Shown here one piece after another: positions 1-8,345 of a DNA stretch of 64,000 bases. The stretch's first letter is position 1, and every line of letters starts with the position of its first letter. A program made the position numbers and the translations under genes. The stretch comes from Salipiger sp. H15 (GTDB lineage Bacteria > Pseudomonadota > Alphaproteobacteria > Rhodobacterales > Rhodobacteraceae). The notes under the pieces are model-generated. The model was not told the DNA's origin and ran no database searches. It saw only the letters and a list, made by a program, of their open reading frames with translations. Location: assembly GCF_040409955.1 (NCBI RefSeq), contig NZ_CP123384.1, positions 682,001 to 746,000 of the forward strand, given 5' to 3'.

Positions 1-25
1 TGGATTTCGTCGTTACGTTGAACAT
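1..25 (-). CDS. pnp: polyribonucleotide nucleotidyltransferase, 5' end only (first 8 codons)
   Basis: An ATG on the minus strand at 25 opens a frame reading MFNVTTKS before the window edge. This is the characteristic N-terminus of alphaproteobacterial PNPase, the phosphorolytic 3'-5' exoribonuclease of the RNA degradosome. An AGGA sits about 8 bases upstream. The usual alphaproteobacterial order is rpsO-pnp, and rpsO lies 0.9 kb to the right on the same strand, which supports the call. Only about 25 bases are visible, so identity rests on the short N-terminus plus synteny. The divergent gene at 307 separates it from rpsO. Confidence 0.72.
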
Positions 26-306
26 GTAGCGTATCCTGTAAGGGAGCACTCCCGGCCCTCCGGGTCTCCCGTTTGCATGGCGGCCCCATTGCCGCCGCTC
101 CCTATCCTCTTGCATGTGCCCGGGAGCCGAGGGCGTCACGTCTCAGATGGGGCGCGCATACATGAGAATCCGGCTTTTGGGAAGTGATAAGCGCGGAGTC
201 CCCGCCACGGGCCAAAGCGCGCCGGGGGCGATACGAAAGGCGCAGCCGCCGTTTTCCCCCGCCCGTGCTAGTCTGGGCGCCGTCCGGCGAAGGAAGGAAG
301 CCCGGA

Positions 307-828
307 ATGTCCCCGCACAGGCACCTCGTCCGGCAGGTCGCGCTCGCCCTCGCGCTGCTCTGCCCGATCGCCCCGGCCGCCCGCGCCGAGGAGCCGAGGC
401 CCGTCGTCGTGCACGAGATGAGCTTCATCAACTTCAGCCAGGAGGTCGACTACGGCGCGCGCAACGAGGCGGAGCACGCCCGCATCGTCATGCTGTCGGA
501 CTATTTCCGCGAGTTGCTCGAGCAGAGCCACCGCTACCGGCTGATCGACCCCGCGCCGCTTGCGGAGGACCTGCGCAAGCACGGCGAGGTCTTCACCTGC
601 AACCATTGCGAGGCCGCCATGGCCCGCAAGCTCGGCGCCGAGCTCAGCTTCTCGGGCGCGGTGCAGAAGATGTCGGTGCTGGTGCAGACCGTGGTGGTGC
701 GGGTGCGCGACGCGCAGAGCGGCGAGGTCGTCGCGCTCTACCAGACCGACATCCGCGGCAATACCGACATCGCCTGGAGGCGCGGGCTGAAGTTCCTCGT
801 CGAGGAGCGACTGAACGCCCTGCCCTGA
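307..828 (+). CDS. secreted DUF2380/DUF3280-type protein
   Basis: A protein of 173 residues. A signal peptide is clear: a basic start, then a run of Ala/Leu ending in ARA before EEPRP, so it is probably periplasmic. The mature part contains SFINFSQEVDYGARNE, a CNHCEA pair of cysteines, and a C-terminal segment on the use of ALYQTDIRGNTDIAWRRG. This resembles the DUF2380/DUF3280 family of small secreted proteins, whose function is unknown. The ATG at 307 was chosen over upstream in-frame starts because AAGGAAGGA lies just before it and the signal peptide starts there. It stands divergently between pnp and rpsO, which are normally adjacent. Confidence 0.75.
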   Translation: MSPHRHLVRQVALALALLCPIAPAARAEEPRPVVVHEMSFINFSQEVDYGARNEAEHARIVMLSDYFRELLEQSHRYRLIDPAPLAEDLRKHGEVFTCNHCEAAMARKLGAELSFSGAVQKMSVLVQTVVVRVRDAQSGEVVALYQTDIRGNTDIAWRRGLKFLVEERLNALP

Positions 829-858
829 CGCGGCTCCGCCCGCATTCCAGAAACGAGA

Positions 859-884
859 ACACCCGCTCCTTGCGGAGCGGGTGT
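859..884. terminator. intrinsic terminator hairpin between rpsO and the DUF gene
   Basis: A perfect 11-bp stem (859-869 with 874-884) closes a TTGC loop. It lies 25 bases past the rpsO stop and 31 bases past the stop of the convergent secreted-protein gene, so it probably ends both transcripts. The T-tract is weak on both sides. Confidence 0.7.
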
Positions 885-908
885 CTCGAATTCCGTATCC
901 GGATCGGA

Positions 909-1178
909 TCAGCGGCGGATGCCGAGGCGCTGGATCAGATCGGTGTAACGCGCTTCTTCCTTGCCCTTCAGGTAGTCGAGCAGCTTGCGGCGCTGAGCCA
1001 CGAGCTTAAGAAGGCCACGACGCGAGTGGTTGTCCTTCTTGTGGGTCTTGAAGTGCTCGGTCAGGGTCGAGATGCGGCTGGTGAGGATGGCAACCTGGAC
1101 TTCGGGCGAACCGGTGTCGCCTTCCTTGGTTGCGAATTCCTTCATCAGGCGGTTCTTTTCTTCAACGGTGATCGACAT
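909..1178 (-). CDS. rpsO: 30S ribosomal protein S15
   Basis: An 89-residue protein of full S15 length. It binds the central domain of 16S rRNA and is a primary assembly protein of the small subunit. Family hallmarks are visible: [14 protein letters not shown] near residue 23, [19 protein letters not shown] in the middle, and the ending [10 protein letters not shown]. The ATG at 1178 has AAGGAG 5-6 bases upstream, so the longer upstream frame is not used. In many bacteria S15 represses its own mRNA and is cotranscribed with pnp. Here a terminator and a convergent gene follow, so cotranscription with pnp looks unlikely. Confidence 0.98.
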   Translation of the reverse strand: MSITVEEKNRLMKEFATKEGDTGSPEVQVAILTSRISTLTEHFKTHKKDNHSRRGLLKLVAQRRKLLDYLKGKEEARYTDLIQRLGIRR

Positions 1179-1340
1179 CGGGGTCTCCTTCAAAGGTTGG
1201 AGGAATGGCGCAAGCCGGGATGTCGTCCAGCAGGGCCCTTGGAGAGGTCCGGCCCGCATGGCCGGATGCGCGCGTATAGGGCGATTCAGCCCGAAAGGAA
1301 AGCCCGAACTTCCCACGCCGCGGCAAGGGACGGGCCGGGC

Positions 1341-2408
1341 TCAGGCCAGGCCGGGCAGCGCGGCCTGCTGCGCCTCGACGAGCGCGATGTTCTCCAGCCC
1401 CGGCACATCCGCCGCCGGCAGCACCGCGAGAACCTCGCCATCGGCGCAGATCTCGGTCATCTCCGGATCGGTTTCGCTCGCGCGCAGCTCCAGCGCCGGC
1501 GCCGCGCCTCCCTGCCCGGACCATACGACCACCAGCTGGTCCTGCTGCGGATCGAAATCCACCAGCTCCGCGGGTGCGCCGCCGGAGATCCAGTCGCCAA
1601 GGAAAAACGTGTCCTCCCCCTCGCCGCCGCTGGCCACGTCGCCACGCCCGATCCAGAGCGTATCCTCCCCCGCGCCGCCGTTGAGGTAATCCGTCCCGTC
1701 CGCATCCCCGCCGGTCCCGTCCGGTTCGACGCCCGAAAGCAGGTCGTTCCCGCTGCCGGCGAACAGCGTGTCCGAGCCCAGCCCGCCGATCAGCGTGTCA
1801 TCGCCCTCGCGCCCATGCAGCGCATCCTGCCCCACCCCGCCCAGCAGCAGGTCGGCACCAAGCCCGCCCTGCGCCTCGTCGTCGCCCTCGCCGCCGTCGA
1901 GCGTGCCGCCGCCGTCATGGGCGTAGAGCAGGTCGTCCCCCGGCCCGCCCTGCAGCAGGTCGGCTCCCGCATCGCCGTGCAGCGTGTCGTTGCCCGCGCC
2001 GCCCAGCAGCGTATCGGCCCCGTCCCCGCCAAGCAGCTCGTCATCCCCCGACTGCCCGTCGACAAGGTCATCGCCGCCGAAGCCGCCCAGAAGATCGCTG
2101 AACGGCGTGCCGGTCAGCGTATCATCGCCCGCCCCCCCGCTCTCGATGCGGCCCGCCTCCCCTGCCGCGCCGGGCTCCGCCGCAGACAGGCCGGTGTCCT
2201 CTGCCTGGGAGCCGCTGTCCGCGCCGGGATCGGGACCCGTATCGAGGCCGCCATCAAGACCCGTGTCGAAGCTGGCGGAGGTGTCGTCGGCCCCGGTCTC
2301 CTCGGCTTCCTGCGCCGGATCCTCGGCCTCCGCCTCCGGGTCCGGAAGCGTAAAGACCGCGATCGACCCCAGCAGCGCCATGCCCATCATTCCCGCCAGC
2401 AGCAGCAT
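1341..2408 (-). CDS. membrane-anchored RTX-type calcium-binding repeat protein
   Basis: A 355-residue acidic protein. Residues 1-19 form one hydrophobic segment (MLLLAGMMGMALLGSIAVF), followed by a Glu/Asp/Ala-rich linker to about residue 90. From about 92 to 270 there are tandem nonapeptide repeats of the GGxGxDxLx type, the hemolysin-type beta-roll that binds calcium. The C-terminal ~75 residues are not repetitive. The ATG at 2408 has GGAG about 8 bases upstream. RTX proteins are usually exported by type I systems through a C-terminal signal. The N-terminal membrane segment here and the absence of transporter genes nearby suggest a surface- or membrane-tethered protein. The exact role is unknown. 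Confidence 0.82.
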   Translation of the reverse strand: MLLLAGMMGMALLGSIAVFTLPDPEAEAEDPAQEAEETGADDTSASFDTGLDGGLDTGPDPGADSGSQAEDTGLSAAEPGAAGEAGRIESGGAGDDTLTGTPFSDLLGGFGGDDLVDGQSGDDELLGGDGADTLLGGAGNDTLHGDAGADLLQGGPGDDLLYAHDGGGTLDGGEGDDEAQGGLGADLLLGGVGQDALHGREGDDTLIGGLGSDTLFAGSGNDLLSGVEPDGTGGDADGTDYLNGGAGEDTLWIGRGDVASGGEGEDTFFLGDWISGGAPAELVDFDPQQDQLVVVWSGQGGAAPALELRASETDPEMTEICADGEVLAVLPAADVPGLENIALVEAQQAALPGLA

Positions 2409-2510
2409 CGCATTTCTCCACACGCACGCTTGCGAAGTGTGACCCGGGAAGGCAGCGGTAACCAAAGCCAATCGCGGCACAAGGTTAACAACGCCTTGAC
2501 CGCCACCGGG

Positions 2511-3020
2511 CTAGGGACCGCGCAGCCAGGGCCGGGGCTGCGCCGCGTAAGGCAGGTAGAGCGGGTGGCGCGGGTGCCCGTCCCGGGTGAGCCCCAGCAC
2601 ATGCACCTCCCCCTCCAGCCGCGCCGCGATCTCCGCGCCGCGCCCGAGATAGGCGCCATGCATGCCCCAGCCCGCCAGCGTCATGCGCGCCTGCGCGTGC
2701 CAGCGCAGCAGCAGCGCGTCGTTCTCCGGCCCCACCGGGGCGGCGGCGCAGCGCAGCTTGGCGGGCGTCCCGGCGCGGAAGGCGAAGAGGTTGGCGACGC
2801 GCATGCCGCCGAAACCCATCGCCCGCGCCCGGCGCTCGCAGCGTTCGAGCGTCGCGTCGTTGCACCGCTCGTCGGCGCTGGCGGGGTTGAGCATGATCCA
2901 CAGCACCATCTGTCCACCCGCCCCGCCCCAGGCCCGCTCGAGCCCGTAGCGATAGGCCCCGCAGGCCGAGTAGAGCGCCCGCGAGCGCACCCCGTTTTGC
3001 TCGTGACGGCGCTCGATCAT
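2511..3020 (-). CDS. DUF1643 domain protein
   Basis: A 169-residue protein with the DUF1643 hallmarks: LWIMLNPASAD, then a spaced set of conserved residues around NLFAFRAGTP, and GPENDALL. DUF1643 proteins are small soluble proteins of unknown biochemical function, found widely in bacteria and phages. The ATG at 3020 was chosen because it matches the conserved start of the family (MIERRHE); no strong ribosome-binding site is seen. It is divergent from the dehydratase gene at 3119, leaving about 100 bases for two promoters. Confidence 0.8.
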   Translation of the reverse strand: MIERRHEQNGVRSRALYSACGAYRYGLERAWGGAGGQMVLWIMLNPASADERCNDATLERCERRARAMGFGGMRVANLFAFRAGTPAKLRCAAAPVGPENDALLLRWHAQARMTLAGWGMHGAYLGRGAEIAARLEGEVHVLGLTRDGHPRHPLYLPYAAQPRPWLRGP

Positions 3021-3118
3021 GCCGCCATCTCGCCACGCCCGCGCCCGGCTGGCAACTGGTTGACAGGGCCCGCGCCCCGGCACAGGGTCTGCCCGACATC
3101 GACAAGCCGAGGATCCCC

Positions 3119-4090
3119 ATGGACATCACCCGCATCGAGGCCGCCGCCGGGCGGCTGAAGGGCCACGCCCGCCGCACGCCGCTGCTTTCCTCCCCCTTCC
3201 TCGACGAGATCGCCGGGCGCCGCGTGCTGGTGAAGGCGGAATGCCTGCAGCACACTGGCAGCTTCAAGTTCCGCGGCGCATGGGCCGCGGTCTCGGGTCT
3301 CGACCCGGAGGTCCGCGCCAAGGGGGTCATCGCCTTCTCCTCGGGCAACCACGCGCAGGGCATTGCCGAGGCGGCGCGGCGCTTCGGCATCACCTCGGTC
3401 ATCGTCATGCCCGCCGACGCGCCCGCGGCAAAGATCGCCGGCACCCGCGGCCTCGGCGGCGAGGTCGTGCTCTATGACCGCGAGAAGGAAGACCGCGACG
3501 CGCTCGGCGCACAACTCGCCGAGGAACGCGGCCTGACGCTGATCAAGCCCTTCGACGAGCCCGAGGTGATCGCGGGGCAAGGCAGCTGCGGGCTCGAGAT
3601 CGCCGAGCAGGCGGCCGAGGAAGGCGTGACCCAGGCCGACGTGCTGGTCTGCTGCGGCGGCGGCGGGCTGACCTCGGGCATCGCGCTGGCGCTCGAGGCA
3701 AAGGCCCCCGGCCTGCGCGTGCGCCCGGCCGAGCCCGAGGGCTTCGACGACGTGAAGCGCTCGCTCGCGGCGGGCTCGATCCAGCGCAACCCGGCGCTCG
3801 GCGGCAACATCTGCGACGCCATCGTGACGCCGCAGCCCGGCTACCTGACCTTCCCGATCCTCAGCCGTCTCTGCGGCCCCGGCCTCGCGGTCAGCGAGGA
3901 AGAGGTGCTGAAGGCGATGCAACTCGCGGTACGCCACCTCAAGGTCGTCGCCGAGCCCGGCGGCGCCGTGGCGCTGGCCGCGGCGCTCTTCCGCAAGGGC
4001 GAGATCGAGGGCGACGCGGTGATCTGCACCATCTCGGGCGGCAACGTCGACCCGGCGATCCTCGCCCGCGCGCTCGCGCTCGAGGTCTGA
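3119..4090 (+). CDS. PLP-dependent threonine/serine dehydratase
   Basis: A 323-residue protein of the tryptophan-synthase-beta fold (type II PLP enzymes). It should deaminate L-threonine or L-serine to 2-oxobutyrate or pyruvate. Visible motifs: GSFKFRGA with the PLP lysine at residue 50, SSGNHAQG, and the glycine loop CGGGGLTSG that holds the PLP phosphate. No C-terminal ACT domain is present, so it is the short form and not the isoleucine-feedback-controlled IlvA type. Serine racemase or hydroxyaspartate dehydratase activity cannot be excluded from sequence. It is followed by a strong terminator. Confidence 0.88.
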   Translation: MDITRIEAAAGRLKGHARRTPLLSSPFLDEIAGRRVLVKAECLQHTGSFKFRGAWAAVSGLDPEVRAKGVIAFSSGNHAQGIAEAARRFGITSVIVMPADAPAAKIAGTRGLGGEVVLYDREKEDRDALGAQLAEERGLTLIKPFDEPEVIAGQGSCGLEIAEQAAEEGVTQADVLVCCGGGGLTSGIALALEAKAPGLRVRPAEPEGFDDVKRSLAAGSIQRNPALGGNICDAIVTPQPGYLTFPILSRLCGPGLAVSEEEVLKAMQLAVRHLKVVAEPGGAVALAAALFRKGEIEGDAVICTISGGNVDPAILARALALEV

Positions 4091-4096
4091 AACGAC

Positions 4097-4142
4097 AGGA
4101 GGCGCGGCCCCGCCCGGCCCGCGCCTCCTTCTTTCTTCTCTT
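4097..4142 (+). terminator. intrinsic terminator of the dehydratase gene
   Basis: A 10-bp stem (4097-4106 with 4120-4129) is followed by a pyrimidine tract TCTTTCTTCTCTTT. It starts 6 bases after the stop codon of the dehydratase gene. The T-tract runs directly into the dispersed repeat described next. Confidence 0.8.
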
Positions 4143-4181
4143 TGAAAATACGCCGGGGAGCGCGAGGGGCTGGCCCCTCGC
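4131..4181. repeat. dispersed intergenic repeat, copy A, with hairpin
   Basis: The core reads TTCTTCTCTTTGAAAATACG followed by CCGGGG, then a 9-bp hairpin GCGAGGGGC-TG-GCCCCTCGC at 4162-4181. Nearly the same core followed by a GGGGC/GCCCC hairpin occurs at 20071-20138, and shortened relatives lie at 53705 and 57008. It lies in the gap between the convergent dehydratase and Trm112 genes. Confidence 0.7.
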
Positions 4182-4203
4182 CCGCGCCGCGGTCCGTCCG
4201 GGC

Positions 4204-4392
4204 TCAGTCGTCGAGCCGGCGCGCCTCGTCGATCAGCATCACCGGAATGCCGTCGCGGATCGGGAAGGCCAGCGCCGCGCTGCGGCTGATCAGCTCCTGC
4301 CGCTCGGCATCGTATTCCAGCACCGCGTGGGTCACCGGGCAGACCAGGGCCTCGAGCATGTGCCGGTCGAAGGTCAGGGTGTCTTCGGTCAT
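4204..4392 (-). CDS. Trm112-family zinc-ribbon-like protein
   Basis: A 62-residue protein of full Trm112/YcaR length. Trm112-type proteins are small partners that stabilise methyltransferases, although bacterial members are mostly uncharacterised. The hallmarks are [16 protein letters not shown] near residue 15 and the C-terminal [17 protein letters not shown]. Only one cysteine remains of the usual pairs, so zinc binding through four cysteines is not expected. Its ATG overlaps the TGA of the upstream LON-domain gene (ATGA), which indicates translational coupling in one operon. Confidence 0.9.
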   Translation of the reverse strand: MTEDTLTFDRHMLEALVCPVTHAVLEYDAERQELISRSAALAFPIRDGIPVMLIDEARRLDD

Positions 4393-5033
4393 TGAATCAG
4401 GTCCTCTTCTCCGCCGCGCAGGGCGAACTCGATCAGCGTCACCAGCGTCTCGCGGCGCGAGGCCAGCCGTGGCGCCTCGAGCAGCGCCTGCTTTTCCTCG
4501 GGCACGAAATCCAGCAACATCGAGAGCGAGTTGATCAGCAGCTCGTCCTCGGCGTCCTTCAGCGTGTCCCAGTCCGCCGAAAGGCCTCGGGCATCGAAAT
4601 ACCGGTCCAGCAGGCGCAGGAAGGCGGCGCGGTCGAATGTCTCGTCGCTGTCCGCGTGCGGGTCGAGATCGTGCTCGAACCCGTCCCAGCTCACCTTGCA
4701 GCGGCGGTAGGGGGTGAAGCCGTCGACCTCCTCCATCACGCGGAAGCGCGACAGGCCGGACAGGGTGATCATGTAGCGCCCGTCCTCGGTCTCGGAGAAC
4801 TGGGTGATCCGCCCGGCACAGCCGATGCGCTGCAGCGCGGGCCGCTCCGCCGGGCCGTTGCCCGTGGGCTGGACCATTCCGATCAGCCGCGCATCGCTCT
4901 TCAGCGCATCGTCGAGCATCGCCAGATAACGCGGCTCGAAGATGTGCAGCGGCAGCCGCGAGCGCGGCAGCAGCAGGGCCCCGGGCAGCGGAAAGACCGG
5001 GATGAGTCCCGGAAGATCGGTTCGTCTCACCAT
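4389..5033 (-). CDS. LON peptidase substrate-binding-domain protein
   Basis: About 214 residues consisting of the N-terminal (substrate-binding) domain of Lon alone: [29 protein letters not shown] near the start, and [14 protein letters not shown] in the middle. No ATPase or protease domain follows, as is normal for this stand-alone family. Function is unproven; substrate recognition or a chaperone-like role is inferred. The start at 5033 (MVRRTDLP) fits family alignments; a longer start at 5054 would begin 6 bases after the thioredoxin gene stop. It forms an operon with the genes at 5061 and 4204. Confidence 0.87.
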   Translation of the reverse strand: MVRRTDLPGLIPVFPLPGALLLPRSRLPLHIFEPRYLAMLDDALKSDARLIGMVQPTGNGPAERPALQRIGCAGRITQFSETEDGRYMITLSGLSRFRVMEEVDGFTPYRRCKVSWDGFEHDLDPHADSDETFDRAAFLRLLDRYFDARGLSADWDTLKDAEDELLINSLSMLLDFVPEEKQALLEAPRLASRRETLVTLIEFALRGGEEDLIQ

Positions 5034-5060
5034 GACCTGCGAGCTAGGGCGCATCGGCGC

Positions 5061-5972
5061 TCAGGCAAATATCATCGAGCTCAGCCTGCGCCGCCCGTTC
5101 AGCACGACCGGATCGTTCGGCTTGAGCGCGTCGAAGATGGTGAAGAGCTGGGTCTTGGCGGCGCCGTCGTTCCACTCGCGGTCGCGGCGGAAGAGGTCCA
5201 GCAGCTGGTCCACGGCGGCCTCGGTCTGGCCGTTGGCGTGCAGCGCCTGCGCGAGGTCGAACCGGGCCTGCAGGTCCGCGGGATCGGCCTCGACCCGGGC
5301 GGTCAGCTCGGCCACCGGGCCGGCGTTGCTGGCCTGCTTGGCCAGCTCGATCCTGGCATGGGCCGCTTCCAGCTCGGGCATCTTCGAGATCTCGGCCGGG
5401 GCGCCGTTCAGCACCGCCTCGGCCTGCTCGATCTCGCCGAGCGCGAGATAGCAGGCGACCATCCCGGCATAGGCCTTGGCGTTCTTCGGATCCTCCTCGA
5501 GCACCGCGGCGAAGATCTGCGCCGCATCGGCGGCCGCGCCCTGCTCGAGCATCTCCTCGGCGGTGGCCACGGCCTCGTCGAGACCGCCCGAGGCATCCCC
5601 GCCCGAGACCTGCACGACGCGGGCGATGAAGGCCTTCAGCTCGGAGGGCGGCAGCGCGCCCTGGAAGCCGTCGATCGGCTGGCCCTTGTAGAAGGCATAG
5701 ACCGTGGGGATCGACTGGATGCGCAGCTGGGCCGCGATCATCTGCGCCTCGTCGACGTTGACCTTGACCATGCGCACCGCGCCGCGGGCCTCGGTGACCG
5801 CCGCCTCGAGGGCCGGGCCGAGCTGCTTGCAGGGGCCGCACCAGGGCGCCCAGAAGTCCACGATGACCGGAACTTCCTGCGAGGCGTCCACCACCTCGGC
5901 CATGAAGTCGGCTTCGCTGACATCCTTGATGAGATCGCCCTTGGGGGCCTCGGTCTTGCCCAGTTCCAGCAT
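5061..5972 (-). CDS. thioredoxin-domain co-chaperone with TPR-like C-terminus (CnoX/YbbN type)
   Basis: A 303-residue cytoplasmic protein. Residues ~20-130 are a thioredoxin fold with the active site WCGPC at 44-48 and the cis-proline loop IQSIPTVYAF. Residues ~150-300 are helical TPR-like repeats, matching YbbN/CnoX. In Escherichia coli that protein protects substrates from over-oxidation and passes them to GroEL or DnaK. The SxxC active site of E. coli YbbN is replaced here by a full CxxC, as in other alphaproteobacteria, so redox activity is likely. It leads the operon with the LON-domain and Trm112 genes. Confidence 0.9.
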   Translation of the reverse strand: MLELGKTEAPKGDLIKDVSEADFMAEVVDASQEVPVIVDFWAPWCGPCKQLGPALEAAVTEARGAVRMVKVNVDEAQMIAAQLRIQSIPTVYAFYKGQPIDGFQGALPPSELKAFIARVVQVSGGDASGGLDEAVATAEEMLEQGAAADAAQIFAAVLEEDPKNAKAYAGMVACYLALGEIEQAEAVLNGAPAEISKMPELEAAHARIELAKQASNAGPVAELTARVEADPADLQARFDLAQALHANGQTEAAVDQLLDLFRRDREWNDGAAKTQLFTIFDALKPNDPVVLNGRRRLSSMIFA

Positions 5973-6066
5973 CTTGTCCTCCGCTGCGGCGGTTAGCTTG
6001 GCGTGTTACATGGCGCATGGTCTGCCGCGATGCAAGACCGGCGCGGCGTAGGGCGCGGCGGCGGGC

Positions 6067-6798
6067 TCAGCCCCGGCGCGACAGCTGGGCCCAGATCGGC
6101 AGGTGGTCCGAGGCCCGGCGCGCGGCGCCGCCCTCCTCCACCCCGGCATCGTCGAGCGCCAGCGCGCTGCCGTAGGCGATCCCGTCCAGCGCCACGAAGG
6201 GGCGCGAGGCATGGTAGCTGCGGCCCGGCAGGGTGAGGGTGAAGTCGCGCTCCCAGGGCTCGTAGCCGCGCACGTCGGACCATTCGTTGAAATCTCCGAA
6301 GATCGCCGCCTCGGCGCGCAGCTCGCCCAGCTGGTCGCGGATCTCGGACATCTGCTTGAGCCGGAAGCGGCGCAGCAGCCCGAGATGCGCGCCGACCACG
6401 TTCACCCCCTCGACCCGCGCCATCACCGCGCCGCGCGGCTCGAGCCCGGGAAGCTCGAAGCGCCGGGTCTCGGACACCTCGAGCCCCTTGCGCACGAAGA
6501 TCGCGTTGCCGTGCCAGCCAAGGCTGACGTCGTTGCGGGCAAGGGCGACGACCTCGTAATCGGTCTCCTGCGCGATCAGGAAGCGCGGGATCGCGGCGGG
6601 CCGCGGCCCGAGCCGCAGGTCGGCCTCCTGCAGCACCACCACGTCGGCACCGATCTGGTTGATCACGTGCAGGATGCGCGCCGGATCGCGGCGGCGGTCG
6701 ATGCCCATGGCCTTGCGGATATTGTAGCTCGCGACCTTGAGCACGGCCTTCGGAGCGGCGGCGGCGGCGCGTTTCGGGGAGGAGGAAGCAGACGACAT
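6067..6798 (-). CDS. endonuclease/exonuclease/phosphatase family protein
   Basis: A 243-residue protein of the DNase I-like metal-dependent fold. Visible motifs are the N-terminal KVASYNIRKAMGID, the metal-binding glutamate in VVVLQEADLR, GAHLGLLRRFR, the FGDFNEW aspartate/asparagine pair, and the terminal ASDHLPIWAQL histidine. Substrates of this family range from DNA to phospholipid head groups, so the substrate is open. It starts 11 bases after the stop of the phospholipase D-type gene at 6810 and is probably cotranscribed with it. This suggests a membrane-lipid or signalling substrate, but that is only inference. Confidence 0.85.
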   Translation of the reverse strand: MSSASSSPKRAAAAAPKAVLKVASYNIRKAMGIDRRRDPARILHVINQIGADVVVLQEADLRLGPRPAAIPRFLIAQETDYEVVALARNDVSLGWHGNAIFVRKGLEVSETRRFELPGLEPRGAVMARVEGVNVVGAHLGLLRRFRLKQMSEIRDQLGELRAEAAIFGDFNEWSDVRGYEPWERDFTLTLPGRSYHASRPFVALDGIAYGSALALDDAGVEEGGAARRASDHLPIWAQLSRRG

Positions 6799-6809
6799 GG
6801 CGGACACCT

Positions 6810-8228
6810 TCACAGGATCGGAGCCAGCAGCCGCGCGAAGGGCGCGGCGGCGCGGACCCACAGCGGATGCGCGCTCAGCGGCTTCTCCATCTTGTAGGCG
6901 CTGGTGAAATCGGCCTCCAGCATCTTCGCCACCCGCGACGCGAAGCCGCGGTCGAAAATCACTGCCATTGTCTCGAAATTGAGCCGGAACGAGCGATTGT
7001 CGAGGTTGGCCGAACCCACCGCCGCAAGGTCGTCGTCCACCAGCACCACCTTCTGGTGCACGAAGCCGCCCTCGTAGCGCAGCACCTCGACCCCCGCCGC
7101 GCGGACCTCGTCGAAGAAGGCATGGGCGGCAAGCCAGGGCAGGTAGTGGTCGATCGCGTCGGGCACCAGCACCTTCACGTCGCAGCCGCGCAGCGCCGCG
7201 CTGACGAGGGCCGAGAGCACGTCCTGGTCGGGCACGAAATAGGGCGTGGCGATCCACACCCGGTCACGCGCCTCGGCCAGTGCCGAGATGAAGAAGAGCG
7301 CGCCGGTGTCCATGTCGTCGGCCGGGCCCGAGGGCAGCACCAGCCCGGTGAGGTTCGCCTCGGCGCTGTCGGGCCGCCAGTTCAGCCCGCCGCCGATGCT
7401 CTCGCCCGTGGCCCAGTGCCAGTCCTCGGCGAAGACGATCTGCAGTTGCGCCACCATCGGGCCGCACAGGTGCAGGTGCGTGTCACGCCAGGGGCCGAAG
7501 GTCGGGTTCTTGCCAAGGTAGTCGTCCTTGACGTTGTGCCCGCCGATGAAGCCTTCCTGCCCGTCGATGATCACCGTCTTGCGGTGGTTGCGGAAGTTGA
7601 TCTGGAAGCGCTTGGTCGGGCCCGGCGCGTTGGCGGGATCGACGACCTGCACCCCGGCGTCGCGCAGCGCCTTGAGGTAATGCGATGGCAGCCCGTAGCT
7701 GCCCACCCCGTCGAAGATCAGCCGCACCTCGACCCCGCGCGCGGCGGCGGCGATCATGTGCTCGGCCATGGCATTGCCCACGCCGTCCTCGGCGATCGTG
7801 TAGAACTGCACCAGCAGGTAGTGCTGCGCCCGGTCCATCGCCGCGAAGACCGCGTCGAAGGTCGCCTCGCCGTCGACCAGAAGCTCGGCGGAGTTGCCGC
7901 CCACCGCCGGCATGGCCGCCAGCCGCTCGAAGGCGCGGTAGCGCATGGGATCGGAGCCGGCGGCCGGGTAGTCGGCGCTGAAGGCATTCATCTCGCGCCG
8001 CACGAGGCGGCTGCTGCGCCGGGTGACCCGGTAGCCCTTGAGCTTGTGCTGACCGAAGAACATGTAGGCCGGAAGGGCGAACCACGGCGCCGCCAGCAGG
8101 AACACCGTCCAGGCCGCCGCCCCCTGCGGCGTGCGCGCGGTGGTGATCGCGCGCCAGACGGCGAAGGCCACCAGCATTGGCAGGACAACTGCCAGAAGGA
8201 CGGCAAAGATCGTGGTGTTCGAGCCCAT
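6810..8228 (-). CDS. cls: cardiolipin synthase, phospholipase D family
   Basis: A 472-residue membrane protein. Two transmembrane segments at the N-terminus (residues ~5-27 and ~38-58) are followed by two HKD catalytic motifs: HRKTVIIDGQEGFIGGHN at about 225 and HQKVVLVDDDLAAVGSANLD at about 405. This layout is that of bacterial cardiolipin synthases, which condense two phosphatidylglycerols. The ATG at 8228 fits the start of the first membrane segment; an upstream TTG in frame lacks support. The EEP-fold gene at 6067 follows closely in the same direction. Confidence 0.9.
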   Translation of the reverse strand: MGSNTTIFAVLLAVVLPMLVAFAVWRAITTARTPQGAAAWTVFLLAAPWFALPAYMFFGQHKLKGYRVTRRSSRLVRREMNAFSADYPAAGSDPMRYRAFERLAAMPAVGGNSAELLVDGEATFDAVFAAMDRAQHYLLVQFYTIAEDGVGNAMAEHMIAAAARGVEVRLIFDGVGSYGLPSHYLKALRDAGVQVVDPANAPGPTKRFQINFRNHRKTVIIDGQEGFIGGHNVKDDYLGKNPTFGPWRDTHLHLCGPMVAQLQIVFAEDWHWATGESIGGGLNWRPDSAEANLTGLVLPSGPADDMDTGALFFISALAEARDRVWIATPYFVPDQDVLSALVSAALRGCDVKVLVPDAIDHYLPWLAAHAFFDEVRAAGVEVLRYEGGFVHQKVVLVDDDLAAVGSANLDNRSFRLNFETMAVIFDRGFASRVAKMLEADFTSAYKMEKPLSAHPLWVRAAAPFARLLAPIL

Positions 8229-8305
8229 GCGTGGCGCTCCGATGCTGCGTCCGGGAACCATGTCCGGGCCCCGCCTCAACCAGAGCGCATCGCGGATTGT
8301 TCCGC

Positions 8306-8338
8306 AAGCGCCCGGACTTGTCGCAGGTCCGGGCGCTT
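8306..8338 (-). terminator. hairpin terminator after the exonuclease III gene
   Basis: A 12-bp perfect stem (8306-8317 with 8327-8338) and a 9-base loop lie 8 bases past the exonuclease III stop codon. The T-tract on the minus strand is poor. Confidence 0.6.
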
Positions 8339-8345
8339 CTGTGGC

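Noticed and set aside
114..3158. A very long plus-strand open frame (over 1000 codons)
   Set aside because: It runs antisense to rpsO, the RTX gene and the DUF1643 gene. It is Arg/Ala/Pro-rich with no domain, the usual result of GC-rich codon bias.
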